A stretch of DNA of 23,819 bases from Thermoproteota archaeon (GTDB taxonomy: Archaea; Korarchaeota; JAOZGF01; JAOZFZ01), in contig JAOZFT010000026.1 of assembly GCA_027492035.1 (NCBI GenBank), positions 1 through 23,819 on the forward strand, written 5' to 3'. The notes beneath the pieces are model-generated. The model saw only the letters and a program-made list of their open reading frames with translations. It was not told the origin of the DNA and did no database searches. Position numbers and translations under genes: made by a program. Shown here piece after piece: positions 6,898-15,319 of the stretch. Each line of letters starts with the position of its first letter. Position 1 is the first letter of the stretch.

Positions 6898-7788
6898 ATG
6901 ACTTCCCATCCAACAAAGTTTTTTGCGTTGAAGAGGGAAATAATGGAGGACAAGTTTTCAGGAGCTTCCCAGCTCACTAAAAAAATGATAAACTTGGTAA
7001 TCCATGGTTTACAGGAAAAGTACCCTTTAGATTTTGTTAAGCAGACTCTTGAGGAAGTAAGGAATATACACAGTGAAATTATTCCCCTTCAAAACATAGC
7101 TGAAATATTTAAGTGGAGAATGGAAGCTGGAAGAGAAGAAATTTTAACTTTTTTCAACACGCTACTTAAAGAGTTGAATTACGCCAAGGAAAGGATAACC
7201 CAATTACTTCTTCAAACATTAGAAACCTATGGAAAAATTAGAATTATAACTTTAAGTTGGAGCTCAAATGTTTATGCATGTTTAAAGAAGGCCCATGAAG
7301 AGGGGGTAATAAATGAAGTTGTAGTTCTAGAGTCCAGACCTTTACAGGAAGGAGTTAAACTGGCTGAAAAGTTAGTTGAGGAAGGAATTAAAACAAAACT
7401 TATAAGTGATGCTGCATTAGGTTTCTTTGCTGAGAAAGTAGATGTGGGGTTAACAGGAGCCGACGCAATTACTCAAAAGGGAGAAGTGATTAATAAAGTG
7501 GGAACTTACCCTTTAGCCTTAGCATTGAGAGATAAAGGAAAAAGGTTTTATGTGGCATCAGAAACAATAAAAATAAATTTAACAGGTAAAGAAGTTAAGA
7601 TAAGGAAGAGGAACCCGTACGAATTGTTAAAAAAAGAAATTAAGAAGCTTGAGGTTGTGAATATTTATTTCGACAAAACACCTCCCCACTTAATTGATGG
7701 GATAGTGACAGAAAGAAAAGTGTTGAAGCCTCCTTTTGAAGAAAGCGTTAGGGAAACAATAAGGGAAAACTATGGATTTGTTCATTAA
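6898..7788 (+). CDS. eIF-2B alpha/beta/delta family protein (ribose-bisphosphate/methylthioribose isomerase superfamily)
   Basis: The fold is clear from ESRPLQEG (145-152), TGADAI with the conserved Asp189, NKVGTYPLALAL (199-210) and FDKTPPHLIDGIVTE near the end. Relatives are sugar-phosphate isomerases (methylthioribose-1-phosphate, ribose-1,5-bisphosphate) or eIF-2B-type regulatory subunits. The isomerases have a catalytic Cys in a HCxS-like strand; here that place reads LSWSSN (119-124) with no Cys, as in the beta/delta-like group, while the Asp is kept. I therefore favour a non-classical or regulatory member. The N-terminal helical half is typical. ATG 6898 is used; ATG 6943 has a better Shine-Dalgarno (GAGGG) but would cut the usual N-terminal helix. 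Confidence 0.82.
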   Translation: MTSHPTKFFALKREIMEDKFSGASQLTKKMINLVIHGLQEKYPLDFVKQTLEEVRNIHSEIIPLQNIAEIFKWRMEAGREEILTFFNTLLKELNYAKERITQLLLQTLETYGKIRIITLSWSSNVYACLKKAHEEGVINEVVVLESRPLQEGVKLAEKLVEEGIKTKLISDAALGFFAEKVDVGLTGADAITQKGEVINKVGTYPLALALRDKGKRFYVASETIKINLTGKEVKIRKRNPYELLKKEIKKLEVVNIYFDKTPPHLIDGIVTERKVLKPPFEESVRETIRENYGFVH

Positions 7789-7938
7789 AAATATTTTTAC
7801 TTTCACCCTTCCTTCAACTTGGAAATTATTACTTGAAAAAATTAGTTTCTTTTCCATAAAATTTTTTAAGTAAATAACCTGTTGTTTTTTAGATTCACTT
7901 CACAATTTACTTAAAGTTTTTGGAGGGAACGGATTAGT

Positions 7939-9138
7939 TTGGGGAAACAAATCGGTTACTCCCACTACAAACTTGTTGTACTTGGTTCTTACATGTTCAT
8001 TGCAGCTTTAACCCAGCTTTTGTGGCTGAACTTCGCATCTATAACCTCTACTGTTCAACACATTTTTAATGTTTCTGAACTTGAAGTAGGCCTACTTTCA
8101 ACTGTTTTCCCTCTGCTTTTCATACCTTTAGCTATTCCTACAGGGGTATTAGCTGACAAGAAAGGATTTAAAGTTGCAGTAACAATCGGCGCAGTTTTTA
8201 CAGCTTTTTTTGCTTTCCTAAGATATTTCGCTTCAAGTTTTATTTCGTTACTTGCTTTTCAAGCGTTAGTGGCAGTAGGGCAGCCTTTCGTTTTTAACAG
8301 CATATCTAAACTTGTTAACGAATGGTTTCCTGCAGGTGAAAGAGCGTTAGCTACAGGTTTGGGGACAATGTCACTTTACCTAGGCATGATAGTAAGTTTA
8401 TCCCTTACCCCCTTCATTACAACTTCTTTAGGTTTTAAAAACATGTTATTAATTTACGGAGTGGTTTCTGTAATAGGGGCCCTGCTTTTCGTTTCTCTAG
8501 CTAAAGAAAAACCAACCCCGCGAAAAGAAACAGAGGAAGCAATTACCGAAAGTGTTTCACTAAAAGACCTAACCAAACTTTTAAAGGTGCGTAACTTAGT
8601 CATTCTAAACTTTCTATTTTTCATCGGTGTAGGGGTTTTCACTGCTTTTGCGACATGGATAGAGAAAATATTAACCCCTCAAGGGTTAACAATGACTGAG
8701 GCGGGGTTAGCTGGAGGTTTAATAATTTTGGGAGGAATCTTCGGCTCAATAGTTATTCCCGGCTTATCTGACAAATATATGAAAAGAAAACCCTTTATCT
8801 TAATGGATTTAGTTATTTCAACGATTATTTTCTTCATTCTACCTAGTTTAAAAGGGTTCTTAACTGTTTCAACTACTTTGTTCATACTCGGCTTCTTTTT
8901 AATGTCAGCTTTACCCTTAGGTTTAGAAATTTCGGCTGAAGCTGTTGAACAGTCACTAGTTGGAAGTGCAACAGCTTATCTTTGGATGTTTTCACAAATA
9001 GGTTCCGTAATTTTAATAATTGCTGCTGAATATGTAAAGACATTTTTTGGTGGATTCAGCTACGCAATCACCTTCTTTTCACTCTTAATTTTCATTTCTT
9101 TAATTACCTCCATTTTCCTACAGGAAAGAGGGAGATAA
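7939..9138 (+). CDS. Major facilitator superfamily transporter, FLVCR-like group
   Basis: A 12-helix inner-membrane transporter of 399 residues. Motif A appears after the second helix as GVLADKKGFK. The N-terminal sequence LLWLNFASIT followed by a helix with PTGVLADKKG resembles the FLVCR/MFSD7-type branch of the superfamily, which also has prokaryotic members; that branch does not fix the substrate. The loop between helices 6 and 7 is charged and about 30 residues long, as usual. The start is TTG at 7939, the first start codon after an in-frame stop; GGAGG lies 12 bases upstream, rather far. No transport partner lies beside it. A T-rich stretch (9250-9260) downstream may end the transcript. 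Confidence 0.87.
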   Translation: MGKQIGYSHYKLVVLGSYMFIAALTQLLWLNFASITSTVQHIFNVSELEVGLLSTVFPLLFIPLAIPTGVLADKKGFKVAVTIGAVFTAFFAFLRYFASSFISLLAFQALVAVGQPFVFNSISKLVNEWFPAGERALATGLGTMSLYLGMIVSLSLTPFITTSLGFKNMLLIYGVVSVIGALLFVSLAKEKPTPRKETEEAITESVSLKDLTKLLKVRNLVILNFLFFIGVGVFTAFATWIEKILTPQGLTMTEAGLAGGLIILGGIFGSIVIPGLSDKYMKRKPFILMDLVISTIIFFILPSLKGFLTVSTTLFILGFFLMSALPLGLEISAEAVEQSLVGSATAYLWMFSQIGSVILIIAAEYVKTFFGGFSYAITFFSLLIFISLITSIFLQERGR

Positions 9139-9275
9139 CTTAAATAAACAAAGGGTCTTCTTGAATTTCTTCCGATTTTACAAAATCCTTCTCTCAAACA
9201 TTGAAGCTTTGCCACAAGTTCAGACAATTATAGCTTACCATCCCATCCCTTCTTTTTTTATTCAATAGATATGCA

Positions 9276-9713
9276 TTAAACACCTAAAGGCGAAGGAGGA
9301 AGACTGAGTACTCCCCTTAGCCACGGACTGTTGATAGTATTAAACAGGTTCTTACTGAAAATGTGCCAATAAAAAGGGAAGAGGTATTTCCAATTCCTGT
9401 ACACTTTTTTCCTTTTTCTTAGACGCCGCAGGATTACTTGTCTACCAGATTGAGTAATTTCATACATTAGTCTGTAGGTAGCAATCCTGATACTACGTGA
9501 CCCTTTTAAGTTACTCACTAATAACTTCCCTTTATATGGATTTCGGCTAAGTTCTCTTATGATTTCAGGTATTTTATTTGAAATTAGAGGGTTTCCTTTC
9601 ACTAATTTTCTTAGGTCAAACTCAAATTTTGATGTAATGATGAGGGTGTAAAGTTTACTTTTCCACTCCGCAATAAGCAAAGGGAGGAATGGAGTAACCA
9701 CTATGACCCCCAC
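9276..9713 (-). CDS. Orphan RelE/ParE-like toxin with unusual ends
   Basis: The middle of the protein (about residues 28-106) matches the RelE/ParE toxin fold. It has a leading two-helix part with ELSRNPYKGKLL, then LKGSRSIRIATYRLMYEI, then a strand ending RKRKKVYR. Such toxins cut mRNA on ribosomes or poison gyrase. Odd features: an N-terminal hydrophobic extension (VVTPFLPLLIAEW) where relatives start directly at the first strand, and a tail of about 40 residues after VYR with no family counterpart. No antitoxin gene is visible on either side. The start is GTG at 9713 or GTG at 9701. The extra ends could mean decay with read-through into flanking DNA. Activity is uncertain. Confidence 0.6.
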   Translation of the reverse strand: MGVIVVTPFLPLLIAEWKSKLYTLIITSKFEFDLRKLVKGNPLISNKIPEIIRELSRNPYKGKLLVSNLKGSRSIRIATYRLMYEITQSGRQVILRRLRKRKKVYRNWKYLFPFYWHIFSKNLFNTINSPWLRGVLSLPPSPLGV

Positions 9714-9750
9714 AACCTTTTAAAGTTCAGTTTAGCTCTGTGGGGGGTCA
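9704..9750. repeat. GC-rich inverted repeat over the toxin-like gene start
   Basis: TGACCCCCACA (9704-9714) pairs with TGTGGGGGGTCA (9739-9750), leaving a single bulged base, with 24 bases between. This is exceptional in such AT-rich DNA. In the toxin-like mRNA the GTG start (9713-9711) and following G-run lie inside the stem. On the + strand the stem is followed by CGTTTTTG, so a terminator reading is also possible. Confidence 0.5.
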
Positions 9751-10141
9751 CGTTTTTGTTAACGAAACATTAATGGAAGAATAAGCATGTCAACTGTGCA
9801 CATTGCACAATTGAATATATAACTAAAATTAATTTTTATACATATATCTATACACATGTTTAATATTTGTGTAAAACATGTTTTTTAAATTTATCATGAA
9901 TTAAAACGTATAATACATCGTCATTTGATATATTCAGATTCATTCACGTCTGTTTAATGCACGCCCACTTGATTCATTACATAAATCTACGTAAACTCAA
10001 TAAATGAGCAATTTCTTAAAATTGGAAAATTAAAAAGGGTAGCACAGTACTTACGGGTAAGGTGACAAGGTAGCATACTTTCCCTTGATTTCCATATTTC
10101 ACTTAACTTTTATTAATCTAGAACAGGAGAGGATAGTAACT
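9714..10141. other. Gene-poor stretch between toxin-like and MBL genes
   Basis: About 430 bases without a convincing gene. Besides the inverted repeat at its left edge it holds a 23-base palindrome (9791-9813). A TATA-like box on the - strand lies at 9829-9840, and CATGTTT/AAACATG form an inverted pair at 9855-9861 and 9874-9880. A partial direct repeat starting GGTAGCA is at 10038 and 10069. The longest open frame on the - strand here is about 27 codons (near 9856-9940) and has no recognisable content. Confidence 0.5.
9791..9813. promoter_or_regulatory. 23-base operator-like palindrome
   Basis: CAACTGTGCA CAT TGCACAATTG: two 10-base arms with one mismatch and a 3-base centre. A TATA-like sequence on the - strand (TATAAAAATTAA, 9829-9840) would place a transcript start at about 9808, inside the palindrome. 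This geometry suits a dimeric repressor blocking a leftward promoter about 95 bases upstream of the RelE-like gene. Confidence 0.5.
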
Positions 10142-11332
10142 TTAGGGTACAACATAAATTTGTTTTACTTCTGGAACGAAAGCTTCAAAACCTCTTTCTT
10201 GCGCCGTTTGCAGGAACAGTTTGTTGTTCCAGGAGTCTCCGTGCGTCACAACAGTTACTTTAGGCTGTAGGGCTTTAACTATTTTATAAGCATGCTCAGG
10301 CGAAGTTGAGGGTGACCCTCCGCCGACGCCTACGAAAGCTACGTCTGCTCCCCCAAGTAAGTTTATTGTTGTGACATAAGATGAATCTGCTGAATCAAAG
10401 AATCTAATTCCGTCAACTTCTATTAAGGGCAGCATTACAGGCACAGTATGGCTTCCCCCTACTGCTTTAATGGTTATCCCCCTTATATGATATGTTTGCA
10501 CTTCGAAGCTTTTTAGCTGTATCAAATCTTCTTCAGGTATAACGTTTCGTAAACTCACATAGACGCTGAGTTCAGCTAAAACTTTACATTTGGTCTTTTG
10601 ATAAATTTCTTCAGCTGCTTCTTTATTATAGTTTTCATCATGGATGTGAGTATAAATCAATAAGTCTAATCCTTTTAATGCATTTATTTCTTCGGGTTTC
10701 AAGTAGTTTGCTACATCTATGGCTATTAGATGTTCTTTTGTTTTAATTATTAATCCACTTTTGCCCAGGAAAATGAAGGCCAGTTCCCCTTCGCTTACTC
10801 CTTTTTCAATTAAATTTGTGACTACAGTTTCTTTTATGTAAGGGTTTGTGCCGCTCAGTATTTCTCTTATGTTGTTAAATGTATCTCCATCAAAGTCTGA
10901 ATAAAGGATATTTGCTGTTTCTTTCCTTGTGTGACCTGCTAAAATATAAAATGTTGTACCACCTAGGGTGAGGTTGTAGATTATTTTTGCTGCAGGGTTT
11001 GTTTCAAGTTGTGCCTTAATGTTTGAAGGTAAGTACACATTTGCCAAGTTTTCAGGCATGAACTCATCCAAGTAGGCTAGATGACCACCTAAAATGATTA
11101 CGTGTTGGTAGTTGTTTAGTTCGAGGGGGTCCGTAACCCTGTAAACCTGTATTCCTGTTTTGTTTGAAGCCTCTATTAAACTGAATCTGCAAAGGTTCCA
11201 ATCTACTTCATTTGAATAAACAGCAAAACCGCTTATTTTTTGGCAGTAGGATGGAGCCGAGACAATGCACAAGGGAGAGAATAGTAAAATTGGGATAAGT
11301 GACAGAAAAAATTTTTTAGTGTTTAAATTCAT
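10142..11332 (-). CDS. Exported metallo-beta-lactamase-fold protein with surface-type N-terminal module
   Basis: A signal peptide occupies about the first 26 residues (Lys-Lys, a hydrophobic run, then VSAPS). Residues 30-140 have the VIILGGHLAYL and YILAGHTRKET pattern recalling archaeal S-layer/cell-wall modules. Residues 146-157 form a calcium-loop-like DFDGDTFNNIRE followed by GTNP. The C-terminal 210 residues are a metallo-beta-lactamase fold with THIHD (228-232), GGSH (His295), FDSADS (313-316) and VTHGDSW (His364). The first motif lacks the usual DH after HxH, so zinc binding may differ; an UlaG-like hydrolase is one option. ATG 11332 has GGTGA 7 bases upstream. It appears to be a single-gene unit. 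The substrate is unknown. Confidence 0.75.
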   Translation of the reverse strand: MNLNTKKFFLSLIPILLFSPLCIVSAPSYCQKISGFAVYSNEVDWNLCRFSLIEASNKTGIQVYRVTDPLELNNYQHVIILGGHLAYLDEFMPENLANVYLPSNIKAQLETNPAAKIIYNLTLGGTTFYILAGHTRKETANILYSDFDGDTFNNIREILSGTNPYIKETVVTNLIEKGVSEGELAFIFLGKSGLIIKTKEHLIAIDVANYLKPEEINALKGLDLLIYTHIHDENYNKEAAEEIYQKTKCKVLAELSVYVSLRNVIPEEDLIQLKSFEVQTYHIRGITIKAVGGSHTVPVMLPLIEVDGIRFFDSADSSYVTTINLLGGADVAFVGVGGGSPSTSPEHAYKIVKALQPKVTVVTHGDSWNNKLFLQTAQERGFEAFVPEVKQIYVVP

Positions 11333-11381
11333 TATTTTTTCACCGTTTCTCCGAAAAAGAGGACTTAGAAATTTCTTGGAA

Positions 11382-12500
11382 TCATTTTTGTTTCCTATAT
11401 AAATATTTTATTATTTCTTTCAAATTATTGATTACGTCTTCTGTCTTAGCCATGCCGCCTAAATCTGGGGTTCTTACTTTTCCCTTTTTCAGTTGCTGGG
11501 CTACAGCTTCCTCAATTAATTCACCACCTTTCTCCAGTTCTCTGTCGTTACGTTGCTCAGCTAACCATTCAATCATTAATTTAGCTGACAGAACTGAAGC
11601 TAGAGGGTTTGCTATATGTTTGCCATAAATGTCAGGAGCTGTTCCATGTACAGGTTCAAACATTGCATGTTTATCACCTATGTTTCCAGACGGTGCTAAA
11701 CCCAAGCCTCCTTGTAGAACCGAGGCTAAGTCGGTTATTATGTCGCCGAACATGTTGGTTGTAACCACTACGTCAAATTTTTCAGGTGATTTTATGACTT
11801 GAATAGTCCAAGCGTCTACGTAGCTAAAGTTTTTTTCAACATTTGGGTACTTTTTCCCCACTTCTTTAAAGGTTTCACGGAAAAATAGACACCCTTTTAA
11901 CACATTACTTTTATCTACAATAGTTACTCTTTTTTTACCGTCTAAAGGGGCACCTTTCCTCTTTAGAGAGACTTGAAAAGCTTTTTCAATTATTCTTTCA
12001 CATCCCTTCCTTGTTATGATCCTTACGTCTACTGCTTCCTCTTTCTTTGACCCTCTCTTAAGTTCTCCACCGACTTGCACATACAATCCTTCAGTGTTTT
12101 CTCTTACAACAACAAAATCTATTTCCGCTGGCTTTTTTCCTTTAACAGGGATGTCTACTCCAGGGTAAAGTTTTACAGGCCTTATGTTTGCGTAGAGATC
12201 TAAATCAAATCTTAGTTTCAGTAGAGTTTTTATCCCTACCAGGTTTCCGTCCGGGTAAACAGCTTTAGGCCACCCTACTCCACCAAAGAACACTGCATCA
12301 TTTTTCTTCGCGACGTCAATTAGATCTGCAGGAGCTTCTTCACCTGTTTCCAACCAATGTTGACCACCTATTTCAAGCTCTGTAAAGTTGAAAGAAAAGG
12401 CTTCAAAGAGGTCTTCAAGCAATGTTAAAATTTTCAGTGTTTCAGGGATAACTTCCTTACCTATCCCATCCCCTGGTAAAACAAGTATTTTGTAATTCAT
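11382..12500 (-). CDS. leuB: 3-isopropylmalate dehydrogenase
   Basis: An NAD-dependent beta-decarboxylating dehydrogenase producing the keto precursor of leucine. [10 protein letters not shown] at the N-terminus, [20 protein letters not shown] and the signature [28 protein letters not shown] are all present, followed by [10 protein letters not shown]. At 372 residues it is longer than many archaeal Leu[14 protein letters not shown] and [10 protein letters not shown] resemble the tartrate/D-malate dehydrogenase branch, so a broader substrate range is possible. It follows leuD by 16 bases, and GAGG stands 8 bases before its ATG. It is the last gene of leuC-leuD-leuB, which makes isopropylmalate the likely substrate. 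Confidence 0.9.
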   Translation of the reverse strand: MNYKILVLPGDGIGKEVIPETLKILTLLEDLFEAFSFNFTELEIGGQHWLETGEEAPADLIDVAKKNDAVFFGGVGWPKAVYPDGNLVGIKTLLKLRFDLDLYANIRPVKLYPGVDIPVKGKKPAEIDFVVVRENTEGLYVQVGGELKRGSKKEEAVDVRIITRKGCERIIEKAFQVSLKRKGAPLDGKKRVTIVDKSNVLKGCLFFRETFKEVGKKYPNVEKNFSYVDAWTIQVIKSPEKFDVVVTTNMFGDIITDLASVLQGGLGLAPSGNIGDKHAMFEPVHGTAPDIYGKHIANPLASVLSAKLMIEWLAEQRNDRELEKGGELIEEAVAQQLKKGKVRTPDLGGMAKTEDVINNLKEIIKYLYRKQK

Positions 12501-12516
12501 TTCTTTTTCCTCTTCC

Positions 12517-13026
12517 TTATTTAGACAGTTTAGAAACTTCTCTTTTTGTTCGTAAGTATTTTATGAGGCCACCTGCCTTGATTATCTCCAGTGCATAGCT
12601 ACTGAGGGGTTCAGCTTTAAACACTTCATTCCTTGTTATGTTTCTTATTTCTCCAGTAACTAGGTTTACTTCTGCTTCGTCGAAACTTTTGAATTTTTTA
12701 CTTATTCTTTGACAAGTTAGGACAGGAAGAGCTAAGTTTATAGCATTTCTGAAAAAAATCCTAGCTACACTCTCAGCTACTATAGTTTTCACTCCTGCAT
12801 ATTTTAAAGCTAAAGGGGCGTGCTCCCTGCTTGATCCTCCTCCAAAGTTTCTGCCTGCCACCAGAATTACTCCCTCCCTTGCTTTCTCTAGGAATTTTTT
12901 ATCCACTGTCTCCATTGCGTGTTCAGCTAACTTGTAGGGGTTATTGATCACTAGGTATCTGCCAGGAATTATTAAGTCAGTGTTTACGTTATTTCCATAA
13001 ACCAAGACTTTCCCTTTGATTTTCAT
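12517..13026 (-). CDS. leuD: 3-isopropylmalate dehydratase small subunit
   Basis: The swivelling small subunit of isopropylmalate isomerase. VNTDLIIPGRYL near residue 15, the conserved GRNFGGGSSREHAP around 58-71 and SVARIFFRNAINLALP define the family; 169 residues is typical of archaea. The substrate loop reads YLVI. As I recall, methanogen homoaconitases carry YLRT there and isopropylmalate isomerases YLV, which supports the leucine assignment. The ATG overlaps the leuC stop (ATGA), so the two subunits are translationally coupled. Confidence 0.93.
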   Translation of the reverse strand: MKIKGKVLVYGNNVNTDLIIPGRYLVINNPYKLAEHAMETVDKKFLEKAREGVILVAGRNFGGGSSREHAPLALKYAGVKTIVAESVARIFFRNAINLALPVLTCQRISKKFKSFDEAEVNLVTGEIRNITRNEVFKAEPLSSYALEIIKAGGLIKYLRTKREVSKLSK

Positions 13027-14291
13027 TTCAAATACCTCCTCGGATCTGTTATTTCTCCATTAATTGCTGAAGCTGTAACTGTGAGGGGGGAAGCTAAGTA
13101 AATGTAAGCTTTCGGACTTCCCATTCTTCCCCTGAAATTCCTGTTTGATGAACTTATTGCTACTTCTCCTGCAGCCAGTAAACCTACGTGGCCCCCTATA
13201 CATACTGTACAGCCTGGATTAGTTACTATTGCACCTGCTTTCAAAAGAGTTTCAAGTACCCCTCCCCTTTCCATTTCTAAATATATTTTTCTTGAAGCTG
13301 GTGAGACTATAAACCTTACTTTCCTGTCTATTTTTCTTCCTTTGAGCATTTTAGCTGCTAACTCCATGTCTTTAAGTCTTCCATTTGTACATGAACCGAG
13401 GAACGCTTGGTTTATGGGTACTCCTTCAACTTCGTTTACAGATTTGATGTTATCAACTGCATGGGGAACTGCAACTTGTGGTTCTAAGTTTTCAATATTA
13501 AACTTTATTTTTTCATCATATTCAGCTTCGGGGTCGCTTTTTAAAGGTTTAACTGGGAATTTTGCTCTTCCTTTTAAGTATTGAATAGTTTTTTCGTCTG
13601 GTTCAATTATTCCTGCCTTCGCCCCCATTTCAACTGCCATGTTTGAAATGGTCATTCTTTCACTTACATCCATTTCTTTAACGGTTTCACCTTTGAACTC
13701 CACTGATTTGTAGTTAGCTCCTTCAGCTCCTATTTCACCTATGACGTGAAGTATAATATCTTTACTTGTTAAGTAATTTTTCTTTTTTCCCTCTATCTTT
13801 ATTTCCATTGTTTCAGGCATTTTAACCCATAGTTCACCTGTAGCTAAAATTGCTGCTAGATCTGTATGGCCTATACCTGTCGAAAAAGCGCCCAGGGCTC
13901 CATAGGTCGTTGTATGCGAATCTCCTCCGACTATAAACATTCCAGGTGAAATATAGCCTTTTTCTGGAAGGATTTGGTGACAGATTCCCTCCCCTACGTC
14001 ATAGAAGTTTTTTATCCCTTGCTGTTCCACAAACTCCCTTATTTTCTTTTGGTTTTCAGCTGCTTGAATTGAGCTTGGAGGAGACTGATGGTCAAATACA
14101 ACAATTATTTTTTCGGGGTTCCACACTTTGTCTTTCCCTATTTCTTTCAGTAAATTGATTGCAGGCAAACCTGTTATATCATGCATCATAACCAGGTCAG
14201 GTTTAGCGAAATAGATTTCTCCCTTTTCAGGTTTATTCACACCTGTAGCTTTTGAGAGGATTTTCTCTGTTAATGTCCTTTTCCCAAGCAT
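13023..14291 (-). CDS. leuC: 3-isopropylmalate dehydratase large subunit
   Basis: The aconitase-family [4Fe-4S] subunit that, with LeuD, isomerises 2- to 3-isopropylmalate. The three cluster cysteines are Cys301 (GSCTNGR), Cys361 and Cys364 (NPGCTVCIGGH). Early motifs include DHQSPPS, VGGDSHTTTYGALGAFSTGIGHTD and EMGAKAGIIEPD. The 422-residue length is that of the archaeal/two-subunit form. The ATG at 14291 lies only about 24 bases from the centre of a TATA-like box (14311-14319) and has no well-placed Shine-Dalgarno, so the mRNA may be leaderless. It heads the leuC-leuD-leuB operon, just downstream of ilvC. Confidence 0.94.
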   Translation of the reverse strand: MLGKRTLTEKILSKATGVNKPEKGEIYFAKPDLVMMHDITGLPAINLLKEIGKDKVWNPEKIIVVFDHQSPPSSIQAAENQKKIREFVEQQGIKNFYDVGEGICHQILPEKGYISPGMFIVGGDSHTTTYGALGAFSTGIGHTDLAAILATGELWVKMPETMEIKIEGKKKNYLTSKDIILHVIGEIGAEGANYKSVEFKGETVKEMDVSERMTISNMAVEMGAKAGIIEPDEKTIQYLKGRAKFPVKPLKSDPEAEYDEKIKFNIENLEPQVAVPHAVDNIKSVNEVEGVPINQAFLGSCTNGRLKDMELAAKMLKGRKIDRKVRFIVSPASRKIYLEMERGGVLETLLKAGAIVTNPGCTVCIGGHVGLLAAGEVAISSSNRNFRGRMGSPKAYIYLASPLTVTASAINGEITDPRRYLK

Positions 14292-14310
14292 TTCTTTACT
14301 TAACCCCTTA

Positions 14311-14319
14311 CTTTATAAG
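14311..14319 (-). promoter_or_regulatory. TATA-like promoter of leuC
   Basis: The - strand reads CTTATAAAG, a few bases past the end of ilvC (stop at 14324). Its distance to the leuC ATG predicts transcription starting at or next to the start codon. Confidence 0.5.
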
Positions 14320-14323
14320 TCTT

Positions 14324-15301
14324 TTATTTTATCTTGGCCAATTTACGTATTTTAGAGCCTACTTCCTCAATTTCATGAGAAGAAATTTTTTGGAGAAGTT
14401 TCTCCAGTGTTTTTCCGCCACTTTCGTACTCTTTAACCCATTCCTTAGCGAAGCTACCGTTTCTAACTTTTTCAGCTGCTTTCTTCATGCTTTCTTTCAC
14501 GTGTTCATCTAGAACTTGTGGGCCTACTTTTAAGCCTCCATATCTTGCAGTTACACTTACAGAATTCAGCATGCCTGTGAACCCTCTTGAGTAGATTAGA
14601 TCCATTATAAGTTTAGCTTCATTTAAAACTTCAAAGTAAGCCACTTCCGGTTGATAACCCAGCTCTGTTAACACCTCAAACCCTTTTTTTATGAGTTCTA
14701 TTAAGCCTCCAACTAGAACTGCTTGTTCACCTATTAAGTCTGTTTCTGTTTCTTCCTTGAAGGTTGTTTCAATTAAACCTACTCTGGCTGAACCTATTGC
14801 CTTCCCTATTTCTAAAGCCTTTTCCTTAGCTTTTCCTGTGTAGTTTTGATGAACAGCGATAAGTGAAGGGACACCGAACCCTTCAAGGTAATTCCGCCTC
14901 ACTACAGCCCCTGGCCCTTTTGGTGCAACCATGAATACATCCACGTTTTCAGGGGGGGTTATCAGGTTGTAATGTATGGCGAAACCATGTGCAAAGCAAA
15001 GAGCTTTACCTTCTGAGAGATTGGGTCCTATTTCACCCTTAAAAACTTTGCTTTGAACCATGTCAGGGATTAGAACTAAAATAACATCCCCTTCCTCAGT
15101 GGCCTCATTAACTTTCTTGACTTGAAACCCTTCTTTTTCGGCTTTACTCCATGACTTCCCTTTTCTTAACCCTATTATTACGTTTAAACCGGAGTCTCTC
15201 ATGTTTAAGGCTTGAGCCCTTCCTTGGCTTCCGTAACCTATAACGGAAACCGTTTTGTTTCTAAGAATATTTGTTTGAATGTCTTCTTCCCTATAAATCA
15301 T
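14324..15301 (-). CDS. ilvC: Ketol-acid reductoisomerase
   Basis: Converts acetolactate (or acetohydroxybutyrate) to the dihydroxyacid in valine, isoleucine and leucine synthesis. It has [13 protein letters not shown] (nucleotide binding), a [15 protein letters not shown] specificity loop, [13 protein letters not shown] and the metal-binding [12 protein letters not shown]. The short C-terminal knotted domain makes it a class I enzyme (325 residues). Basic and serine residues in the specificity loop favour NADPH. The frame is open six codons further to a TTG, but GGAAGGTGATC lies just before the ATG at 15301, making that the true start. A TATA-like ACTTTAAATG is at about 15355-15364 on the same strand. 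Confidence 0.96.
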   Translation of the reverse strand: MIYREEDIQTNILRNKTVSVIGYGSQGRAQALNMRDSGLNVIIGLRKGKSWSKAEKEGFQVKKVNEATEEGDVILVLIPDMVQSKVFKGEIGPNLSEGKALCFAHGFAIHYNLITPPENVDVFMVAPKGPGAVVRRNYLEGFGVPSLIAVHQNYTGKAKEKALEIGKAIGSARVGLIETTFKEETETDLIGEQAVLVGGLIELIKKGFEVLTELGYQPEVAYFEVLNEAKLIMDLIYSRGFTGMLNSVSVTARYGGLKVGPQVLDEHVKESMKKAAEKVRNGSFAKEWVKEYESGGKTLEKLLQKISSHEIEEVGSKIRKLAKIK

Positions 15302-15319
15302 TTTTAGATCACCTTCCAA

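Noticed and set aside
6898-7788. Calling this ribose-1,5-bisphosphate isomerase or methylthioribose-1-phosphate isomerase
   Set aside because: The catalytic Cys strand reads LSWSSN with no cysteine, so a specific isomerase name is not supported.
10038-10080. Direct repeat GGTAGCA...TACTT (10038 and 10069) as an attachment site or array
   Set aside because: Only two short imperfect copies with an indel; no integrase or regular spacing.
9276-10141. Remnant of an insertion sequence around the toxin-like gene
   Set aside because: No transposase fragment, no matched terminal repeats at both ends and no target duplication visible.
12517-14291. Homoaconitase (methanogen coenzyme B pathway) instead of isopropylmalate isomerase
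   Set aside because: The small-subunit loop is YLVI rather than the YLRT I recall for homoaconitase, and leuB and ilvC are neighbours.
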